Position numbers and translations under genes: made by a program | NCBI GenBank assembly: GCA_002454165.1 | Contig: DKIG01000016.1 | Coordinates: 1-33,797 of the forward strand | Reading direction: 5' to 3' | Source of the DNA: Gammaproteobacteria bacterium UBA6724 | Lineage (GTDB): Bacteria > Pseudomonadota > Gammaproteobacteria > Pseudomonadales > Azotimanducaceae | DNA length: 33,797 nucleotides | The notes under the pieces: generated by a model | The model's database searches: none | Told to the model about the DNA's origin: nothing | Seen by the model: the letters and a program-made list of their open reading frames with translations, nothing else | In this document: positions 8,182 to 16,294 of the stretch, piece by piece | How the letters are laid out: the number at the start of each line of letters is the position of its first letter | Numbering within the stretch: the stretch's first letter is position 1

Positions 8182-11100
8182 TCACAGGGATGGTGGGGCT
8201 ACACCCTTAATGACGGACGGGGTAGGGACCTCGTTGCCCATCTCAGCAACGGTTCTTTTGCCAAGTTTTTCGCGCCGTCGCGCCCTGTAATGGCGAATTG
8301 CTTCAGGCGCCATCAGCAAGGAGGGAGTGACAATCAGGGTAAGAATGGTGGCGAAGCTCAAGCCAGATACGATGGCGGAGGCAAACTGAACCCAGAAGGA
8401 GGCGACGGGACCACCGACTTCTACCTCGCGACCAATCAAGTCTATTGAGATACCTGTCGCCATGGGCAACAAACCAAAACCGGTGGTGAAGGTTGTCAGG
8501 AATACGGGACGGAGACGTTGACAGCCGGTAGTTACTATGACGCGTTGCAGGTCCCAACCGGGGTTTTCTCGGCGCAGATAGTTGAAGGTATCAATCAGCA
8601 CAATATTGTTATTCACAATAATACCAGCCAGAGCCACTATGCCTACGCCGGTCATAATGGTGCTGAATTCGTGCCCGGTAATGAGCAGACCCAGTAGCAC
8701 ACCAACTGTGGACATAGTCACTGCGGATAGAATCAACAAGGTTTGATAAAAACTATTGAACTGGGTGATCAGCAAAATACCCATCAGCATCAATGCCAGG
8801 GTAAAGGCAATCATGATGAACTGGATCGCTTCCTGATCTTCTTCATAGGCACCGCGGAAGTTAAGGGTTACCGATGGATCAAGCGTCTGAGTATCAAGCC
8901 ATTCCTGAATCTCGACAAGTTTGTTACTGGGAAGAATATCCTTTGCCGTATTCGCCCGGATATACATGACCCGGAGACCATTCTGGCGAAATATAGTAGA
9001 GACCTTCGGCTTCGCCACCCGCTCAATAAAACTGCTGATGGGGGCTGAGCCTCCATTGGTCGCTACTCTGAGTTGGTCCAATTGGAAAATGCTACGAGAT
9101 TCTTCTGGGTAGCGGATTCTGATATCCACCTCATCATTAACATCGTCTGGCCTGTACTTGCCTATCAACAAGCCATTGGTAATCAACTGGATAGCCGCTC
9201 CCACATCGGAAACATTAGCCCCCGCCATTGCCGCCTTGGGTCGGTCAACACGAATTTGCCATTCAATGCCCGGCAGAGGTGAAGTGTCGTCAACGCCGAC
9301 AATCCCGGGCATTTGTTCAAGATGCGCTCTTATTCGCCGGGTTTCAGTAGTCAGAATATCAAGGTCTGAACCGACAAGTTGTATCTGGATTGATTTGCCG
9401 GACTCTGGCCCATGACTCACTGAGATGACTTCCGCCCGAATTCCCGGTATGCCTTGTATCGCGTTCTCAAAAGCCTGCTCTACCTCAAAACCATTCAGGT
9501 CACGACCGCGACGGTCTGAGAGTTCAATCAGCATGAAGCCTACGCTGTCCGGCGGTATGCTTGAACCTAGCCAGATGCCGCCACCGCCTGTTCTGGTGTA
9601 GATGCTGGCTATATTGCCGACATCCCTTACCCTGCGTTCAACATCAATGACAATATCGCGGATTTCCGCCGCGGAGAAGTTGCCCTTTGCACTGACGCTC
9701 ACCAGGGTATAACTCGGTTCCGCATCTATAAAAAACTGGGTGCCATTATTAGCCTTCTGATAGAGCATCACCGCCGCGGCGAGTATAGCCGCCGTTACCC
9801 CAATCACGCGTAGCGGATGAGTCGTGGAAAATTGCAGCACTTTTGCATACCAGCCGAGTATGCCGCCCAGTTCGTCAAACCGACCCTCGTCAACCAACTG
9901 CACCGCGCCACCCTCCTCTTTTGGACGCTGGCGATTGCTCATAGTACCCAGCACGGGCGCGAACAAGAGAGCGTAAATCAATGCACCCCCCAGGACGGCA
10001 AGCACAGTCATTGGCAGATATTTCATAAACTCGCCCGGAACACCTGGCCAGAAGAGTAGCGGTAAAAAAGCCGCAACGGTTGTTCCCGCTGATGCCACCA
10101 CCGGCAGGAACATGCGCCGGGACGCATAAACATAAGCAGCCTTCGGGGTCTTGCCCTCCCGGAGCTGCCGATCCGCCAGTTCAATCACCACTATGGCGCC
10201 ATCAATCAACATGCCAAGACCCAAGAGCATGCCGAACATGATCATAATATTATAAGTGTAGCCAATCAGGCTGAGGACGATAAAAGCAAACATGAACGAA
10301 AATGGAATACTAAACGCCACCAGCAATCCAGAGCGCAACCCTACTGTCGCAATCACAATCATCAGCACCAGGAACATGGCGGTCAATATATTGCCTTCCA
10401 GGGTGCTTATTTGCTCAACGGCATCTTTTGACATATCTGTGATGTACCCAACTTCCACGCCTTCCGGGAATCCCTGCCTCATGCCTTCAACCAGCATCTT
10501 TATCTCGGCGACGACATCAACAATGCTGGTGTCAGGGCGTTTGATGATCTCAATGACCACCGCTGGCAAACCATTGATCCTGGAGAACCTCCGGGCATCT
10601 TTGAAGGTACGGCGAAGCGTGACCACATCTTCCAATGTCACCACGCCATCCCGGGTAGCCTTGACGGGTATTGACAAGACATCAGCGGCTGACTCAATCA
10701 CACTGGGAATTTTGACGGAGAAGTTGCCGCGACCGGTATCAACAAAACCAGCAGAAATCAGTCGGTTGTTGCTGGCAACGGCAGCGAACAACTCATTATT
10801 GCTAATGCCGTATGCTTCCAGCAGTGACGGGTCTATCACGGCTTCAAGCAGTTCCTCTCGGGTGCCACCCAGATTCGCTTCCAGCACCTCGGTGATGGTC
10901 TCAATTTCATCTTTTATCCGCACGGCAAGACGATGCCTCTCCCGGTCGGATATCCCACCACCGGCGACACTAATGGTGAGAATAGGATTGTCGGCTACGG
11001 TGATTTCTCTGATGCTCGGTTCTTCGGCAGAGGCGGGTAGCTTTGCCTTGGCGAGATCCACCGCATTCTTGACATCTCTCAGTGCCTTATCTGAATCAAA

Positions 11101-11406
11101 ACTGGAATCAAACTCCACCACCAGCACTGCATATCCTTCCGATGAATAGCTGTTTAACTCGTCAATGCCTTCAATGCTTCGCAGTTCAAGCTCCATAGGG
11201 CGTGCCAGCAAACGCTCGGCATCCTCTGGGGAAATCCCTTCATTCACGACCTGCACCACCATCACGGGGACGGTAACATCAGGGTCGGCTTCAATAGGGA
11301 TAGTCACATAGGCTACGATGCCAGCAAACATAATCATCGCCAGCAACGACATAACGGTTAAGGTCCGATCTATCGCCAGGCCGATTGCTGAACTGATAAA
11401 AGCCAT
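8182..11406 (-). CDS. RND-family efflux permease (HAE1-like)
   Basis: This is an inner-membrane proton-driven exporter of 1074 residues, similar in size to AcrB. It shows the first transmembrane segment near the N-terminus (LTVMSLLAMIMFAGIVAY), a large periplasmic porter domain, the TM2-6 block (TAMFLVLMIVIATVGLRSG onward), a second porter domain and the TM8-12 block. In TM4 the usual Asp pair reads LIDGAIVV, so only one Asp of the proton-relay pair is kept. In TM10 the AcrB Lys position is Asn (GIIVNNNIVLID), as in many AcrB relatives outside the enterobacterial group. It follows its adaptor gene by 30 bases. No outer-membrane factor or regulator gene lies beside it, so it must borrow a TolC-type channel. 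Substrate unknown. Confidence 0.93.
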   Translation of the reverse strand: MAFISSAIGLAIDRTLTVMSLLAMIMFAGIVAYVTIPIEADPDVTVPVMVVQVVNEGISPEDAERLLARPMELELRSIEGIDELNSYSSEGYAVLVVEFDSSFDSDKALRDVKNAVDLAKAKLPASAEEPSIREITVADNPILTISVAGGGISDRERHRLAVRIKDEIETITEVLEANLGGTREELLEAVIDPSLLEAYGISNNELFAAVASNNRLISAGFVDTGRGNFSVKIPSVIESAADVLSIPVKATRDGVVTLEDVVTLRRTFKDARRFSRINGLPAVVIEIIKRPDTSIVDVVAEIKMLVEGMRQGFPEGVEVGYITDMSKDAVEQISTLEGNILTAMFLVLMIVIATVGLRSGLLVAFSIPFSFMFAFIVLSLIGYTYNIMIMFGMLLGLGMLIDGAIVVIELADRQLREGKTPKAAYVYASRRMFLPVVASAGTTVAAFLPLLFWPGVPGEFMKYLPMTVLAVLGGALIYALLFAPVLGTMSNRQRPKEEGGAVQLVDEGRFDELGGILGWYAKVLQFSTTHPLRVIGVTAAILAAAVMLYQKANNGTQFFIDAEPSYTLVSVSAKGNFSAAEIRDIVIDVERRVRDVGNIASIYTRTGGGGIWLGSSIPPDSVGFMLIELSDRRGRDLNGFEVEQAFENAIQGIPGIRAEVISVSHGPESGKSIQIQLVGSDLDILTTETRRIRAHLEQMPGIVGVDDTSPLPGIEWQIRVDRPKAAMAGANVSDVGAAIQLITNGLLIGKYRPDDVNDEVDIRIRYPEESRSIFQLDQLRVATNGGSAPISSFIERVAKPKVSTIFRQNGLRVMYIRANTAKDILPSNKLVEIQEWLDTQTLDPSVTLNFRGAYEEDQEAIQFIMIAFTLALMLMGILLITQFNSFYQTLLILSAVTMSTVGVLLGLLITGHEFSTIMTGVGIVALAGIIVNNNIVLIDTFNYLRRENPGWDLQRVIVTTGCQRLRPVFLTTFTTGFGLLPMATGISIDLIGREVEVGGPVASFWVQFASAIVSGLSFATILTLIVTPSLLMAPEAIRHYRARRREKLGKRTVAEMGNEVPTPSVIKGVAPPSL

Positions 11407-11436
11407 GCAAGGCTCCGGTGGGCTAATGAATGGGGT

Positions 11437-12552
11437 CTAGCGATGAACCAGATCGGTCAGAGACGAATATTCCATGTTGATCTCTTGTCCCTCAACCACT
11501 TCTTCCTGGCCAATGGTAATCAGATTGATTTCATTGGGCAGTCCCTTGACCAACACACCCGCCAGACTCTCCTCAATGATCTCTACCGCCATGAATCTGA
11601 CGCGGTTCCGGTCATCCATCACTCTGACACCAACGATACCGACATTATTCAGCACCAGGCTGGCGGGCGAGATTAAATGCACATTTTCCACCCCAATGGG
11701 CACGCGCATTGCCGCCGTAAGACCTGTGCGGATAGTCATACCTGGGTTGGCAAGGGTCACTTCAATGGGGAAGGTGCGGGTCATCTGGTCCGGGGCATGA
11801 CCAATGAAGCTGACTTTGCCACTATATTCCTCTCCAGTGAATAGTGTGATGACGACTTCATCGTCAAGCACAATCCGATTGATGTTTTTCTCCGCCACCT
11901 GACCCGTAACAAGAATTGGGTCCAGTTCCATCAGGCTGACGCAACTGGTGCCAGGCGTCAAAAAGTCTCCCTCTTCCACCTCCTGGCTTGCAACAACACC
12001 ATCAAAGGGTGCCCGGAGTCTGGTATGTTCAAGCGCAAGAGCGGCTTTTGTAGCGCGGGTCTTGCTTTGTTCAAGCATAGCCATTGCCTTGGCAAGCAAA
12101 ACCTCTGACTGTAGCCCCTTCTTGTTCAAATCAACAAATCCATCATATTCAATCTCGGCACTGATAACGGCGGCCTGTGCCTCATTGTATTCGTCCTGCC
12201 TGGCATCAATCGCAATGCGACACAGCAGGTCGCCCTGTTTGACCTCCGTGCCCTTTTCACCGGGGAGAGCAACAATTTTGCCAGAGATTTCCGCTTTCAC
12301 TCGCACTATACGATTGGCTCTGGTCTGACTGCGGACATCAAGGTACAGGGTGCGTTCTTCCGCTTTGCTTCTTACCCCGCGCACCAGGAAGATCGGATCC
12401 TCCCCGGACGAATCATCCAGCCCCGACTCAGTTATCGCCATGGTGGACAGGTCGTTGTTGACATCTTCATTGGACAACTGCCCGGTGAGGATCCACAATA
12501 TCCCGACAATTGCCATGCTACCAATCAGTAGGTATTTTTTGTCTATCTTCAA
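11437..12552 (-). CDS. RND efflux periplasmic adaptor (membrane fusion protein)
   Basis: This 371-residue protein has an N-terminal membrane anchor (KKYLLIGSMAIVGILWILTG). A lipoyl half (VKAEISGKIVALPGEKGTEVKQGDLLCRI), an alpha-helical hairpin rich in Ala, Glu and Lys (about residues 125-165) and a second lipoyl half (RAPFDGVVASQEVEEGDFL) follow. A beta-barrel with DQMTRTFPIEVTLANP comes last. It links the permease at 8182-11406 to an outer-membrane channel. It is the first gene of the pair. Two groups of short direct repeats lie just upstream (12585-12632 and 12672-12719) and could be control sites. Confidence 0.93.
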   Translation of the reverse strand: MKIDKKYLLIGSMAIVGILWILTGQLSNEDVNNDLSTMAITESGLDDSSGEDPIFLVRGVRSKAEERTLYLDVRSQTRANRIVRVKAEISGKIVALPGEKGTEVKQGDLLCRIAIDARQDEYNEAQAAVISAEIEYDGFVDLNKKGLQSEVLLAKAMAMLEQSKTRATKAALALEHTRLRAPFDGVVASQEVEEGDFLTPGTSCVSLMELDPILVTGQVAEKNINRIVLDDEVVITLFTGEEYSGKVSFIGHAPDQMTRTFPIEVTLANPGMTIRTGLTAAMRVPIGVENVHLISPASLVLNNVGIVGVRVMDDRNRVRFMAVEIIEESLAGVLVKGLPNEINLITIGQEEVVEGQEINMEYSSLTDLVHR

Positions 12553-12584
12553 CTTGTTTTACTCCAATCAAACCCAGTCTGTGT

Positions 12585-12632
12585 GTCATACACTCTGCGT
12601 ATCACACACTCTGCATATCACACAAGGCATGC
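12585..12632. repeat. Direct repeats of 16 bp upstream of the efflux adaptor
   Basis: GTCATACACTCTGCGT and ATCACACACTCTGCAT are adjacent 16-bp units, and a partial third copy (ATCACACAAGGCATGC) follows. They begin 32 bases upstream of the adaptor start, where a regulator would act. They could be operator repeats or a slippage product. Confidence 0.5.
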
Positions 12633-12671
12633 GCAAAGCACGAATATCTAAACTGGTATAACAAGACAATG

Positions 12672-12719
12672 TGTCTTCTCAGATGTCTTCTCAGATATCT
12701 TCTCAGATGTCTTCTCACC
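12672..12719. repeat. Four tandem 12-bp units
   Basis: Units are TGTCTTCTCAGA, TGTCTTCTCAGA, TATCTTCTCAGA and TGTCTTCTCACC. They lie in the divergent gap, 117 bases before the monooxygenase start. This is the longest 12-bp array in the window. Confidence 0.8.
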
Positions 12720-12835
12720 GAGGAAAATTGCCCGATGGAGCTTGGACGGACAATCTGGTTTGAGGATCAATCATGTCGTTGGCGGCATTGTAGCAGGAAC
12801 TTGTGTTGATTCAACCTGATGGAGTTTGACTGAAG

Positions 12836-14020
12836 GTGGCAAAGCCAGAGATTCTGATTGCTGGCGGCGGTATTGGTGGCATGACCGCCGCACTTTGTTT
12901 TGCAAAGTTCGGTTATCCCGTACAGCTGTTTGAGCAGGGGGCGGGCGACACAGGTGCCGGCATTCAACTCAGTCCGAATGCGACGCGCGTGTTGTATGAT
13001 CTTGATCTGGCAACGGAACTTGCCGCCCTGAGCTGTCTGCCGCTGGGGATTGAAATACGACATTGGAAAAGCGGCGCCATCCTCGGCGGCACTGAACTGG
13101 GGGAGGCGGCAAGGGAAAAGTATGGCTTCCCCTACTACCACATTCATCGCGCTGATCTGATGCGGGTGCTGAGCGAGGCGGCGCAAGCGCAACCTGGCAT
13201 CCAGCTATACACCAATACCAGGGTTGAAAAGATTGCTCAGGATGTCGGTAAAGTCAGAGCCAAGAGCGTCACAGTAACAACTGGCAACATTGAGCATCAC
13301 GGCGCGCTACTGATTGGTGCTGACGGCATTAAGTCTGTGGTCAGGAGCGCGCTATTTGGCGCCGAAGCAGCGCGGTTTACCGGCAACCTTGCCTGGCGCG
13401 GACAGGTGTCCACCGAGCGGCTACCCAAGGGTCTAATCCGCCCCATGGCGACTGTCTGGTGGGGACCACACAAGCATTTTGTGCATTATTATGTGCGTCA
13501 GGGTCAAGTGGTGAACTGCGTCTGCGTGGTTGAAAAGTCCGGTTGGGAAACCGAATCCTGGACCGAACCCGGTGCACCGGACGAATTGAAGCAGGATTTT
13601 GATGGCTGGCATGACACCATTTCAATTCTAATAGACAATATAAACAAGGATGCCTGCTACAAGTGGGCACTCTTTGACCGCCCCCCCATGCCCAGTTGGA
13701 GTCGGGGAAACATCACATTGCTGGGTGATGCCTGCCACTCAACTCTGCCCTTTATGGCACAGGGCGCGGCTATGGCGATAGAAGACGCCGCGGTCCTGGT
13801 GCGCTGTGTTGATACCGGCGATGACCTGGCTACCAGCCTGGAGCGGTACGAAAATCTGCGCCGCAAACGCACCACGGATGTGCAAAAGGGCTCGCGACAG
13901 AATGCAAGGCTCTACCATGCAACGGGTATCACTGGCTGGCTGAGGAACCGTCTGCTAGGCAAGGTCGGCAGGGCGAGGCTGGACAAGTTGTTTGATTATG
14001 ATGCGCTGAGTAGCGTTTAG
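12836..14020 (+). CDS. FAD-dependent aromatic-ring monooxygenase (group A)
   Basis: This 394-residue flavoprotein hydroxylase resembles salicylate or 3-hydroxybenzoate hydroxylases. The N-terminal dinucleotide fold is ILIAGGGIGGMTAAL, followed by the NADPH/FAD motif GADGIKSVVRSALFG. The second FAD motif is LLGDACHSTLPFMAQGAAMAIEDAAVL. The C-terminal LDKLFDYDA resembles the WLxxYDA ending of that subfamily. The start is GTG at 12836 behind GGAG (12821-12824). No other pathway gene is adjacent, so the substrate cannot be inferred. The final part may also carry an upstream NtrC half-site for glnA. Confidence 0.9.
   Translation: MAKPEILIAGGGIGGMTAALCFAKFGYPVQLFEQGAGDTGAGIQLSPNATRVLYDLDLATELAALSCLPLGIEIRHWKSGAILGGTELGEAAREKYGFPYYHIHRADLMRVLSEAAQAQPGIQLYTNTRVEKIAQDVGKVRAKSVTVTTGNIEHHGALLIGADGIKSVVRSALFGAEAARFTGNLAWRGQVSTERLPKGLIRPMATVWWGPHKHFVHYYVRQGQVVNCVCVVEKSGWETESWTEPGAPDELKQDFDGWHDTISILIDNINKDACYKWALFDRPPMPSWSRGNITLLGDACHSTLPFMAQGAAMAIEDAAVLVRCVDTGDDLATSLERYENLRRKRTTDVQKGSRQNARLYHATGITGWLRNRLLGKVGRARLDKLFDYDALSSV
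13868..13884 (+). promoter_or_regulatory. Weak NtrC-box candidate upstream of glnA
   Basis: CGCACCACGGATGTGCA matches 10 of the 12 core positions of GCACCA-N3-TGGTGC. It lies about 190 bases before the expected glnA transcription start and inside the monooxygenase gene. The distance is compatible with an enhancer for sigma-54, but the right half is poor. Confidence 0.25.
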
Positions 14021-14038
14021 CAGCATATCTTGGCAAGA

Positions 14039-14054
14039 TGGCACAGTATTTGCT
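14039..14054 (+). promoter_or_regulatory. Sigma-54 promoter of glnA
   Basis: TGGCAC, five bases, then TTGCT is an exact match to the -24/-12 consensus. Transcription would start near 14065, leaving a leader of about 98 bases. Its position before glnA, with ntrB and ntrC downstream, fits NtrC-activated expression under nitrogen limitation. Confidence 0.85.
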
Positions 14055-14072
14055 GTCATCTAAGGCAGGTGT

Positions 14073-14108
14073 ACCGGGCAATCGGATGTCTTTTATCGGG
14101 TGCCCGGT
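14073..14108 (+). promoter_or_regulatory. Hairpin in the glnA leader
   Basis: ACCGGGCA and TGCCCGGT form an 8-bp stem around a 20-base loop, followed by TT. If transcription starts near 14065, this hairpin stands at the very 5' end of the glnA message. It could protect the message or attenuate it. It might instead end read-through from the monooxygenase gene. Confidence 0.45.
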
Positions 14109-14126
14109 TTGTATGAAGCACGGAGA

Positions 14127-14139
14127 GCGGACAGTCCGC
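14127..14139. promoter_or_regulatory. Palindrome before the glnA ribosome site
   Basis: GCGGACAGTCCGC is a perfect 6+1+6 palindrome 12 bases before the AGGAG (14152-14156) of glnA. The one-base spacer is too short for an RNA hairpin loop, so a DNA-binding dimer site is the more likely reading if it is functional. Confidence 0.3.
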
Positions 14140-14162
14140 AAAAATCATAGTAGGAGTAAACA

Positions 14163-15575
14163 ATGTCAGCGAAGACTCTCAAACTTATCAGCGAACATGA
14201 AGTGAAATGGGTAGACCTCCGATTTACTGACAGCCGCGGTAAAGAACAGCATGTAACAAATAGTGTCAACCAGGTGAACGAGGATTTTTTCAAAAACGGT
14301 GCCATGTTTGACGGCTCATCCATCGCTGGCTGGAAGCCGATTCACGATGCCGACATGATCCTGATGCCAGAAGACTCCACTGCGGTCATGGACCCCTTTA
14401 CGGAGGAAGCCACAATCAATCTGCGATGCGACATAGTGGAGCCAAGCACCCTTGAGGGGTACGACCGTGATCCCCGTGCCGTCGGCAAACGCGCTGAAAC
14501 CTACTTGAAAGCCAGCGGCATTGGCGATACTGCCTACTTTGGTCCAGAACCTGAATTTTTTGTCTTTGACGATGTTAAGTATCACTCTGACATGGGCGGT
14601 GCCATGTACGCCATTGAGTCAGATGAAGCTGCCTGGATGGGTGGCTCAGCCGTTGAAGGCGGCAACATTGGACACCGTCCCGCCGTCAAGGGTGGTTATT
14701 TTCCTGTGCCGCCAGTGGACTCCCTGCTTGATGTCAGGAACAGCATGTGCGCCGCCATGGAAGCCATGGGCGTGACCATTGACCTGCATCACCACGAAGT
14801 CGGCACCGCCGGGCAGGGTGAAATCGGCACCCGGTTCAGCACCCTGGTGAACAAGGCAGATGAGGTCCAGATTTACAAGTATTGCGTGCACAATGTTGCC
14901 CACGCCTATGGCAAGACGGCGACCTTCATGCCGAAGCCTCTGGTGGGCGACAACGGCAACGGTATGCACTGCCACCAATCATTATGGAAGGACGGCACCA
15001 ACCTGTTTGCGGGGCAGGGCTACGGCAATCTGTCCCAGGAGGCTCTCTGGTACATAGGCGGTGTGATCAAACATGCCAGGGCACTCAACGCCTTCGCTAA
15101 TCCAGCAACCAATTCCTACAAGCGGCTGGTGCCCGGTTTTGAGGCGCCACTGATACTTGTTTATTCCGCATTAAATCGGTCTGCTGCTATCCGCATCCCC
15201 TATGTTCAGGGGGGCAGTCCAAAGGGGGTCCGGGTTGAGGTAAGATTTGGTGACCCCGCTGCAAATCCCTATCTGATGTTCGCCTCCATGCTGATGGCTG
15301 GCATTGACGGCATCAAGAACAAGATTGAGCCGGTCGGACCAGTTGACAAGGATCTCTACGACACCCCGGAAGAGGAATTGAAAGATCTGCCGACTGTCTG
15401 TTCCTCACTGGAACAGGCGCTGGACGCACTGGACAAGGACCGGGACTTCCTCAGGCAGGGCGATGCGTTCACCGACAGCATGATTGACGGCTACATTGGC
15501 CTGAAGAGTGAAGAGGTGACTCGGCTCGGCTCAGCCACGCATCCGGTTGAATTTGAGATGTATTACAGCGTCTAG
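14163..15575 (+). CDS. glnA: Glutamine synthetase, type I
   Basis: This enzyme makes glutamine from glutamate, ammonia and ATP. It has 470 residues, matching the GSI-beta dodecameric enzymes. Motifs are FDGSSIAGW, the substrate site YFGPEPEFFVF, the ATP site KPLVGDNGNGMHCHQSLW, and RIPYVQGGSPKGVRVEVRFGDPAANPYL. The adenylylation loop reads DKDLYDTPEEE, with Tyr at about residue 399, so control by GlnE is expected. AGGAG lies 6 bases before the ATG. A consensus sigma-54 promoter lies upstream, and ntrB/ntrC lie two genes downstream. Confidence 0.98.
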   Translation: MSAKTLKLISEHEVKWVDLRFTDSRGKEQHVTNSVNQVNEDFFKNGAMFDGSSIAGWKPIHDADMILMPEDSTAVMDPFTEEATINLRCDIVEPSTLEGYDRDPRAVGKRAETYLKASGIGDTAYFGPEPEFFVFDDVKYHSDMGGAMYAIESDEAAWMGGSAVEGGNIGHRPAVKGGYFPVPPVDSLLDVRNSMCAAMEAMGVTIDLHHHEVGTAGQGEIGTRFSTLVNKADEVQIYKYCVHNVAHAYGKTATFMPKPLVGDNGNGMHCHQSLWKDGTNLFAGQGYGNLSQEALWYIGGVIKHARALNAFANPATNSYKRLVPGFEAPLILVYSALNRSAAIRIPYVQGGSPKGVRVEVRFGDPAANPYLMFASMLMAGIDGIKNKIEPVGPVDKDLYDTPEEELKDLPTVCSSLEQALDALDKDRDFLRQGDAFTDSMIDGYIGLKSEEVTRLGSATHPVEFEMYYSV

Positions 15576-15623
15576 TGTCGTGCCAGTGGATGATTTATGC
15601 AGCCTAGCAATAGAGGACTGAGG

Positions 15624-16205
15624 ATGTCATCCCGAAAACTCCAGTCGGGTCTTGTTGCCGCCACTCTGGCATCCCTGCTTTGCTCAACTGGACATGCCGA
15701 CAAGGTGTATCGGACAGTTGATGCGCAGGGTATTCCGAGTTTCTCTGATCAGGAGGAAGTTGCCGATGCAGAGGAGATCATTCTTCAGGAGACGGCAACC
15801 TACCCCGGCGAGTCGCTACCACAGTCGCTACCACAAGCAGCGCCCGGGTCGGCAACAGTGGCTTCGCTCTTGTCTCAACAGGAGCCTGACTATGCGCCTG
15901 GTTACACGGAAGTCGCCATCAGCTATCCTCCTGACAAGAGCGCAATCAGAGACAATGTCGGCACCCTGTCATTGATGGTAACTACCAGTCCCGATATTCA
16001 TCCGAGCCATAGGGCGGAGCTACTGATGGATGGCAAAACCATTCGCACTCTGCAATCTGCCGGGGCGGTCATACTGACCCATCTTGACCGTGGCACACAC
16101 AACTTCTCGGTACGCATCCTCAACCAGAATGACCAGGAAATAGCATCAAGCGCAACCACCAGCATCACCCTGCTCCGCGCTAGCCAAATAAAATCAAACA
16201 ACTGA
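15624..16205 (+). CDS. Secreted DUF4124-domain protein
   Basis: This 193-residue exported protein has a signal peptide ending STGHA, then the DUF4124 signature DKVYRTVDAQGIPSFSD. The C-terminal half resembles an Ig-like beta domain (PPDKSAIRDNVGTLSLMVTTSP, RAELLMDGKTIRTLQSAG). Its function is unknown. Genes of this family often sit between glnA and ntrB in gammaproteobacteria, as here. I chose ATG 15624 because AGAGG lies 7 bases before it and the signal peptide starts cleanly. ATG 15597 in the same frame has no ribosome site. A 12-bp duplication occurs at 15812-15835. Confidence 0.85.
   Translation: MSSRKLQSGLVAATLASLLCSTGHADKVYRTVDAQGIPSFSDQEEVADAEEIILQETATYPGESLPQSLPQAAPGSATVASLLSQQEPDYAPGYTEVAISYPPDKSAIRDNVGTLSLMVTTSPDIHPSHRAELLMDGKTIRTLQSAGAVILTHLDRGTHNFSVRILNQNDQEIASSATTSITLLRASQIKSNN
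15812..15835 (+). repeat. Perfect 12-bp tandem duplication in the DUF4124 gene
   Basis: GTCGCTACCACA occurs twice in a row and encodes the repeat SLPQSLPQ. It lies in the linker between the DUF4124 motif and the C-terminal domain. Confidence 0.7.
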
Positions 16206-16211
16206 AACCCT

Positions 16212-16228
16212 CGCACCAAAATGGTGCG
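16212..16228. promoter_or_regulatory. NtrC binding site upstream of ntrB
   Basis: CGCACCAAAATGGTGCG is a perfect 7+3+7 palindrome containing the NtrC box GCACCA-N3-TGGTGC. It ends 66 bases before the ntrB ATG. In enteric bacteria an NtrC box at this place represses the ntrBC promoter. The palindrome could also fold as a hairpin after the DUF4124 stop, but there is no T-run, so the operator reading is better. Confidence 0.8.
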
Positions 16229-16294
16229 GAACCCCTTCCCCCGCTACAATGCCACGCATGAATGACGAGACATGAATTACGAGACAGCTAATTG

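Larger units (their letters stand above)
12553..12835. other. Divergent intergenic region with two repeat groups
   Basis: This 283-base gap separates the efflux adaptor (leftward) from the monooxygenase (rightward). It holds the 16-bp repeats and the 12-bp repeats listed separately. I found no convincing sigma-70 promoter pair or small gene. Short frames on both strands here have no coding character. Confidence 0.5.

Noticed and set aside
10292..11149. 285-codon open frame on the plus strand, rich in Ser, Thr and Ile
   Set aside because: It lies wholly antisense to the RND permease, has the composition expected of a complementary reading of hydrophobic codons, and lacks a ribosome site.
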